Shown here piece by piece: positions 21,378 to 26,397 of a stretch of 26,397 nucleotides of DNA. The notes under the pieces were generated by a model, which was given only the letters and a program-made list of their open reading frames with translations, made no database searches and was not told the origin of the DNA. Made by a program: the position numbers and the translations under genes. The stretch comes from Candidatus Helarchaeota archaeon (GTDB lineage: Archaea; Asgardarchaeota; Lokiarchaeia; Helarchaeales; HEL-GB-A), in NCBI GenBank assembly GCA_016840125.1, contig JAEOSY010000585.1, forward strand, positions 1-26,397. Direction: 5' to 3'. How positions within the stretch are numbered: position 1 is the stretch's first letter; each line of letters begins with the position of its first letter.

Positions 21378-22409
21378 ATGGCAGTCAAAGAAGAATTTGA
21401 TTTAATTGCAATGGCTCAAGGTCTAAACTGGTTAATGCGGCAATTATACTCTCAAATTGCGAAACAAGAACAATTTCCAGACCTATTGAAAGACCCCAAA
21501 AGTTTTGTCCAAATTGTGGAAGACAAAAAGTATAAGAATTTGCGGATCACGGAAGCATTTCTTAAATATTTAGCTGAGCAAGGAATTATCAGTCTCGAAG
21601 ACGGAAAATATCAGTGGAACTCAACTGAAAGACGGCGCGTTAAAGGAAAAACTATTGTTGAATCGGAAGCTATTGGGATTCAAAAAGTCCAAGAAAAAGC
21701 CATGCCGCTTTTCGGGATTTTACGGACCTATGCTGACGGGCTTCCGAGTATTTTAAAAGGAAGTAAAGCGGAACGGGAGGCTGAATTAATCGTCTGGGAT
21801 GCCCTTTATACAACTGAATTTTACAAATATCTACGGCGCGAAGCAATTCGCCGTGGAAATCTCCCCAAAAACTCAGTCATCTTGGATTTTGGCTGCCGAT
21901 CTGGATGGAGCACCATTGATATATTAGAAGAATTAGAACCCTCAAAGATTTATGCCGTGGACCCATCACCCCTTATGGTTGAACTAGCTTATGAGAATCT
22001 CCTTGCTCTGGATAAAGCAGCAAAGGTGGAATTCATTCCCTATGATTTCAATTTTGAAAATCGGATTGCCACCGAATTAAAGTGTGATTGTGCATTCATT
22101 GGGTTGCTATTTAACAGATTTAGTGGCGAGAAAATAACAGATATGCTTCTCGCTCTTCGATCCATTCTCAAAGGCGGTTCCCGCGTCTGTGGATTACAAC
22201 CCATCAAGGATTCAGATGCGCTTCACCCGGCTGAATTACTACTGTTTGCCGATAAAGAATTTAAAGGCTATCCGGAATACGATGTCTTTAAAACCGCATT
22301 TCTCCGAGCTGGATTTACGAAACCCGTCATTGAAAACAGCATGTTCTTCCATACTACCTACATTGCGGAAAAACCTGTAGAAAAGGCGAAAAAGAAGAAG
22401 AAAAAATGA
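21378..22409 (+). CDS. Class I SAM-dependent methyltransferase-like protein with N-terminal winged-helix-like domain
   Basis: A 343-residue protein. Residues about 1-85 are helical and end in a wing-like turn (FLKYLAEQGIISLEDGKYQW), as in the dimerisation domain of many O-methyltransferases. Residues about 110-330 form the Rossmann part: motif I VILDFGCRSGWSTIDIL (167-183), the acidic residue D195 in IYAVDPSP, PYDFNFENRIA and the ALRSILKGGSRVCG strand-turn. Motif I has Arg-Ser in place of the common Gly-X before the final glycine, so activity is likely but not certain. The tail is lysine-rich (KAKKKKKK), which might bind nucleic acid or a membrane. The substrate is unknown. It has its own promoter and converges on the surface-protein gene. 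Confidence 0.8.
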   Translation: MAVKEEFDLIAMAQGLNWLMRQLYSQIAKQEQFPDLLKDPKSFVQIVEDKKYKNLRITEAFLKYLAEQGIISLEDGKYQWNSTERRRVKGKTIVESEAIGIQKVQEKAMPLFGILRTYADGLPSILKGSKAEREAELIVWDALYTTEFYKYLRREAIRRGNLPKNSVILDFGCRSGWSTIDILEELEPSKIYAVDPSPLMVELAYENLLALDKAAKVEFIPYDFNFENRIATELKCDCAFIGLLFNRFSGEKITDMLLALRSILKGGSRVCGLQPIKDSDALHPAELLLFADKEFKGYPEYDVFKTAFLRAGFTKPVIENSMFFHTTYIAEKPVEKAKKKKKK

Positions 22410-22435
22410 GTTATTTCATTCTATCCTATTTCTAA

Positions 22436-22456
22436 AACAAAAAAAAGAAAAAAAAA
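22436..22456 (-). terminator. T-rich terminator of the surface-protein gene
   Basis: An almost pure A run on the plus strand (broken by one G) lies directly after the stop codon at 22457-22459, giving a long T tract on the minus-strand transcript. It is the strongest oligo-T signal in the window. Confidence 0.6.
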
Positions 22457-25400
22457 TTAAATTGGGAGGGGCAGCAGCTCTTCTGCAATGTACTCTTTCT
22501 TCTTACCCTTAGATCGCGCTCGCGATACTACCATAACTGCGGCGACTGCGCCTGCTGCAACAGCACCAATTGCAACAATGATTATTGTTATATCGGCTTC
22601 CTGTGGGATAATAACCGTGAACGCATAGAACTCACTCGTATTGTAACGTCCGTACTTATCAAACACTGTGATGCTGTAATTGACCATTTGACCTGCTGAA
22701 GGAGCTGTTAAACTTCCTAAATATAAGTAAGTGCCATTACCCCAATCTATACTCTCTGATAGAGCAATTGGGGTTTGAGGAACTCCTTCAATTGTATAAT
22801 TTAACCAGACTGATTGAATTCCGCCTTGGTCCGTTACATTTACCTGGATTTCTACGGATTCCCCTGCTGAAATAGATGCTCCAGAAACGTCAGTAATACT
22901 TCCTGGATCTATGTATGGATCAGTTGTATCCACGGTTTGATTAATGACGTTCGAGATAGTACTTGCATTATTAAGCTCATCAAATGCAACAACCACGAAG
23001 TAATACGTGCCATCAGTGAAACCAAGGAAGGTATACGTGGTTGCTGGTGGATCCCAAATGGTTCCATTCGGGAATATTTGCCCTACTAATGTAGCATCTG
23101 CTAGCCAACCGGAAACATTAGTGATAATACTCGTTGAATAATAAATTTCATAACGGAGTACATCCGCGCCATAGCTGTCATCTGTTGGAGGAGTCCATAC
23201 GAGTGTAATATCTTCAATCCCATCCGGTGTAGTGTGATCCAACCCCGTTGGGGCGCCCGGCGCTTGCGTATCATTAACTATTATCCAAAGTGGTATAGAA
23301 AAGTAGCTAGTAGAATTGGATGGATCTACCGTAACCACAAAATAGGTCCAATTCCCATTCGGCACACCATATTCATAATATGCATAGTGTTCAACATTAC
23401 CAAAGGGCGGTACTGGACTGGGAGCGGAAGAAATGGTAAATGCTCCATAGGGTACGAAATCAATGAAGATCGGTGTAGTCAAGGATGAGTTCATCCGATA
23501 AATGTAATATCCATAAACGTTAATGGGTGGGACATCTTGGTTACGCGACCAGTTCAGGATAATATCGCCATTAGTATTCGTTGTCAGATCATATAGATCC
23601 GGTGGCGACAGGCTGATTGAAATGTTCCAAATATTGGATACTGGGCCTTCCTGGTGTTTCTCGTCGACTGCGGTTACATAGTAGGAATAGTTCCCTTGGG
23701 GAAGAACTATTTCCGGCCAAAGTTGAGGATCAGATGTTTTTGAAAAATTACTCACTAGTACATACTCACTCAAGTTTCCAGTCCAATCCACCCATGATCC
23801 ATTCCAACGATAGATATAATACCATGTTGTATCCAAGTCGGCTGGTGCAGTGATAATGAGGAAGATCTGTGAAGGTGGTAGCACCGACAACACAATTGCT
23901 GGGTCTTCTGGCGGTTTGGTATCGATAGGCGTCCCATTGACTATTGCGGAGGGTAACCCTTCATTCCCTGCATCATCCGTCGCCGTCAAATAGTAGCTAT
24001 ATTGTTCATATTCCACCAATCCTGTATCTTGGTATGTAGTACTCTCCCGTCCATTAATCGTTGCTACAAATGCAAAGATTGGACTCCCAGTACTGTTTCG
24101 ATATAGAGTATATTGATCTGTATCCAACTCTGGATTAATTGCCCAACTGATATCTAAAATATCACCCGTGCCTTCATTTGTAACGTTTAAGCCTGTGGGG
24201 GCTGACGGTGGGATGAAATCAACTAATGATTGATTAGAGGCCCATAGGAAGTCTGCTTTATAACCGACTTCGTCTGCTATAAAGATCTTATAGGTATACC
24301 AAGAACCTCTGTGTAAATTGGATTCATTATCCAGGTAGGTGAGGGTTGAATTTTGATTAATAACGGTAATTAAATTTTGCGGAGTCGCTGGAAATCCTTG
24401 GAAATCCTTTGCTTCGAACCGGTAGATATAGTACGCTGCGAAATCTGGCGGCGTCGAGGCGGTCCAAAAGAGTTCGATTGAGCCATCAAGGTAAGATTGA
24501 GCATCGAACGTTAAGACTGTATCCGGGCGGATAACATCGGCAGGTGCAATTCCCACTTCATTTCCACCTGTAGCGGTATTATTACTATCATCAACAGCCC
24601 TTACTTGATAGTAATACATTGTAGATCCCGAACCGTCAAGAGTGTCATCTAGATCATAATAGTAGTGTGAAAGACCGACTCCTACCGATGTCACGTTTCC
24701 GATTAAGAGTGAGCTGTTTGGAGTGAAGGTTGGTGTAAGGGACCGATAAACATTATAATCAACGATATCAAGGCTGGAAGGTCCAGTCCACGTTAATCTT
24801 ACGTATCCTCCAAAGCCCCAGCTTTGAGCCGCAAGGTCCGTAACATCCGCAGGTGGTTTAATATCACCGGTTGGGTATTCTGGTATTGTATATTTTGGTG
24901 ATGAGAGAGTATCATAGCCTTTTTCATCCCATACTTGGAGCTCATAGAGATATAGATATGTTTCGAGGAGGTTGTCACTGTCATCAAAGTACCAATTGGT
25001 TGCCCAATCAAAGATAGTGGCAATATGAATCCATGATCCATTTCGATAGAGTTCGTATTTTACGAAATCTGGTTCCGTTGCCGCTGTCCAATTAAGCATA
25101 AAGCTGCCGTTAATATTAGTTACGGTGAAGTTGGCTGGTTGCGCGGGTGGAACTGTATCATCTGGAATGCCACTCTGTTGAATGATGGCATCTTCTGAGT
25201 TACCATCATCATCAAGAGCAAGCACCTTGTAATAATAAGTGGTCCCATCCGTTAATCCAGTATCTAAGTAGAATAATGTTGGATGTGAAACATTGGCTCT
25301 CCAGTTCGCAGGACCAGGTGTGAATCCAGGAGTGAGACTCTGATAGACTTGGTACTTATCCATATCTGGTGCCACGACAAGATCCCACGTGATATTCAAC

Positions 25401-26397
25401 GTATTTCCTGTAGGAATGACCGTTACTGTCAAACTGGATATTGCATCAGGTGCTATAGTATCCTCTGGTATTCCGATTTTTGGAGTGGAGTTCAGACCTT
25501 CATTGGGCACCTCATCCACTGCGGAAACTTTATACCAATAAGTTTCTAGGTTGGTTAAACCTATGTCCTGGTAAAGCGTTCCAGTGAGATTTGCTATTCG
25601 GGTCCAAGGCGTGATAGTACTATTGCGATATAAGTAATATTCCACAAAATCTGGATCAGGACTTGGGTTCCAAGTGATATTCAAGATATTCCCGTCAGCA
25701 ATAACGATGACATTGACGCCTCCGATTTGGGCAGGTGGTGTGGTATCAGCTGGGGTGCCTGAAGTCGCCGTGGCGTTCAGTCCCTCATTCGGGAGGGGTC
25801 CGCCGTCATCCACCGCTGCCACTCTATACCAATATTGGGTCCCATCAGTTAATGCACTATCCGTGTATGATGTGGTAGTTCTATTTATGATATTTGTATA
25901 GGGACCCCCAGCAGCTGTGCTGCGGTAAATGCGATAATGGTCAAAGTCAGCTTCAATACTAATATTCCAGCTAAGCTGTAATGAATTACCGGTGGGAATG
26001 ACATTAACAATTAAATTAACTACCTGTGCTGGGGCAACCGTATCGGCGGGAGTGCCACTTACCTCTGTGGAAGCGAAGCCCTCATTGGGCACTTCATCCA
26101 CCGAGGTGACTTTATACCAATAGGTTAGTCCATCAACCAACCCTGTATCATTGTAATAATAAACAGCTGGGCTCGCAATTAGGGCGAATGCAGAAACGGT
26201 TGAATTCCGGTAAACATTATATCCCGCAACATCCGCCACGGTCAAGCTTAAATTATCCCATTGGATGTTCAAGGCGTTGCCTTCTGGCACAGCCGTGACA
26301 ATCACACCGGTTACTTGGTCTGGTGCGACCGAATCCGCAGGGGTCCCCGAAGCTTGTGTCCCGCTCGGTCCTTCTTTGGCATCATCATCGACCGCGG
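22457..26397 (-). CDS. Large cell-surface protein of tandem fibronectin type III modules with C-terminal membrane anchor (partial, 5' end outside window)
   Basis: The minus-strand frame is open from the window edge to TAA at 22457-22459, giving about 1312 visible residues. GTG at 26305 is not the start, since the frame and the repeat pattern continue through it to the edge. About eleven Fn3-like modules of 90-110 residues follow one another, each with a conserved Trp near LNITWN, Y.(I/V)YR in the middle, TYWYKV.AVD near the end and a D(T/I).(P/A)P linker. A different Ig-like domain (22598-22915) is followed by a membrane helix (22526-22597) and a basic cytoplasmic tail. Many N-x-S/T sequons suggest glycosylation. 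Such proteins act in adhesion or as surface-layer components. The signal peptide is outside the window. Confidence 0.9.
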   Translation of the reverse strand, partial: AVDDDAKEGPSGTQASGTPADSVAPDQVTGVIVTAVPEGNALNIQWDNLSLTVADVAGYNVYRNSTVSAFALIASPAVYYYNDTGLVDGLTYWYKVTSVDEVPNEGFASTEVSGTPADTVAPAQVVNLIVNVIPTGNSLQLSWNISIEADFDHYRIYRSTAAGGPYTNIINRTTTSYTDSALTDGTQYWYRVAAVDDGGPLPNEGLNATATSGTPADTTPPAQIGGVNVIVIADGNILNITWNPSPDPDFVEYYLYRNSTITPWTRIANLTGTLYQDIGLTNLETYWYKVSAVDEVPNEGLNSTPKIGIPEDTIAPDAISSLTVTVIPTGNTLNITWDLVVAPDMDKYQVYQSLTPGFTPGPANWRANVSHPTLFYLDTGLTDGTTYYYKVLALDDDGNSEDAIIQQSGIPDDTVPPAQPANFTVTNINGSFMLNWTAATEPDFVKYELYRNGSWIHIATIFDWATNWYFDDSDNLLETYLYLYELQVWDEKGYDTLSSPKYTIPEYPTGDIKPPADVTDLAAQSWGFGGYVRLTWTGPSSLDIVDYNVYRSLTPTFTPNSSLLIGNVTSVGVGLSHYYYDLDDTLDGSGSTMYYYQVRAVDDSNNTATGGNEVGIAPADVIRPDTVLTFDAQSYLDGSIELFWTASTPPDFAAYYIYRFEAKDFQGFPATPQNLITVINQNSTLTYLDNESNLHRGSWYTYKIFIADEVGYKADFLWASNQSLVDFIPPSAPTGLNVTNEGTGDILDISWAINPELDTDQYTLYRNSTGSPIFAFVATINGRESTTYQDTGLVEYEQYSYYLTATDDAGNEGLPSAIVNGTPIDTKPPEDPAIVLSVLPPSQIFLIITAPADLDTTWYYIYRWNGSWVDWTGNLSEYVLVSNFSKTSDPQLWPEIVLPQGNYSYYVTAVDEKHQEGPVSNIWNISISLSPPDLYDLTTNTNGDIILNWSRNQDVPPINVYGYYIYRMNSSLTTPIFIDFVPYGAFTISSAPSPVPPFGNVEHYAYYEYGVPNGNWTYFVVTVDPSNSTSYFSIPLWIIVNDTQAPGAPTGLDHTTPDGIEDITLVWTPPTDDSYGADVLRYEIYYSTSIITNVSGWLADATLVGQIFPNGTIWDPPATTYTFLGFTDGTYYFVVVAFDELNNASTISNVINQTVDTTDPYIDPGSITDVSGASISAGESVEIQVNVTDQGGIQSVWLNYTIEGVPQTPIALSESIDWGNGTYLYLGSLTAPSAGQMVNYSITVFDKYGRYNTSEFYAFTVIIPQEADITIIIVAIGAVAAGAVAAVMVVSRARSKGKKKEYIAEELLPLPI
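22526..22597 (-). other. C-terminal transmembrane anchor of the surface protein
   Basis: ITIIIVAIGAVAAGAVAAV is a single hydrophobic helix with small-residue GxxxG-like spacing. It is followed by SRARSKGKKK, a basic stop-transfer sequence, and a 22-residue tail in total. This fixes the Fn3 array outside the cell and the tail inside. Confidence 0.85.
22916..26397 (-). repeat. Array of about eleven Fn3-like modules (coding repeat)
   Basis: Module borders were set by the recurring linker D-[TSI]-x-[AP]-P before each first strand. The four modules nearest the window edge (from about 25100 to the edge) are most alike, sharing I.TGN.L.ITW, YTD..L.DGT.YWY and EGLN.T..SGTPADT. The C-terminal ones are more diverged and longer. 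This gradient suggests recent duplication at the N-terminal side. Confidence 0.8.

Noticed and set aside
26303..26305. GTG as the start codon of the Fn3 surface protein
   Set aside because: The frame continues to the window edge with an in-register Fn3 pattern (SGTPADS then APDQV), so this codon is an internal valine.
1..26397. tRNA, rRNA, CRISPR arrays, insertion sequences, attachment sites
   Set aside because: Reading all intergenic regions by eye showed no T-loop motif, no regularly spaced repeats, no transposase frame and no terminal inverted repeats. A tRNAscan and Rfam search would be the decisive check.

Overview
The window looks like chromosomal DNA of an archaeon, most likely an Asgard archaeon (Promethearchaeati). 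Genes are preceded by TATA-like boxes rather than -35/-10 promoters, and Shine-Dalgarno sites are common. TTG and GTG starts occur, and intergenic DNA is very AT-rich. Two Ras/Rab-type small GTPases sit in a window that also encodes a predicted longin plus roadblock fusion, a predicted longin plus winged-helix protein, a HEAT-repeat protein and a membrane protein with a PH-like domain. That combination is characteristic of Asgard genomes. I cannot place the lineage more finely, and no rRNA, tRNA, CRISPR array or insertion sequence was seen.

Layout. Positions 1-3241 hold a plus-strand histidine operon: the end of hisG, then hisD, hisC and hisB, with overlapping or abutting ends. Two more histidine genes lie apart on the minus strand: hisI (6065-6502) and hisA (7313-8032). 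hisF, hisH and hisE are not in the window. Between them are a family of tiny membrane proteins (3416-4209), a PadR-type regulator with an Hsp20 gene (4234-5284), a charged protein made of 16-residue repeats behind a TATA-overlapping palindrome (5355-5925), and a GTPase with altered G3 and G4 motifs (6751-7284).

Positions 8442-13440 carry two complete membrane pyrophosphatases of the K+-independent type, separated by a small OB-fold-like gene. Positions 13587-15143 carry two different tandem sirtuins, followed by a convergent radical SAM gene. Positions 16272-17584 hold a Rab-like GTPase translationally coupled to the longin/roadblock fusion, followed by a HEAT-repeat gene. A minus-strand pair at 18523-20080 encodes a six-helix membrane protein and a membrane-anchored winged-helix/PH-like protein. 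Next come the longin/winged-helix gene (20568-21260) and a methyltransferase-like gene with an N-terminal helical domain (21378-22409). The window ends inside a very large minus-strand surface protein of tandem fibronectin type III modules with a C-terminal membrane anchor.

How the genes may work together. The histidine genes form a conventional pathway. The pyrophosphatases could recover energy from PPi made by biosynthetic reactions, including the HisG and HisI-stage chemistry. The most interesting region is 16272-22409: a GTPase with its probable longin/roadblock partner, near several other proteins that join trafficking-type folds (longin, PH-like, HEAT) to winged helices. Only the GTPase and fusion gene are physically coupled. 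Any wider system is inference from proximity.
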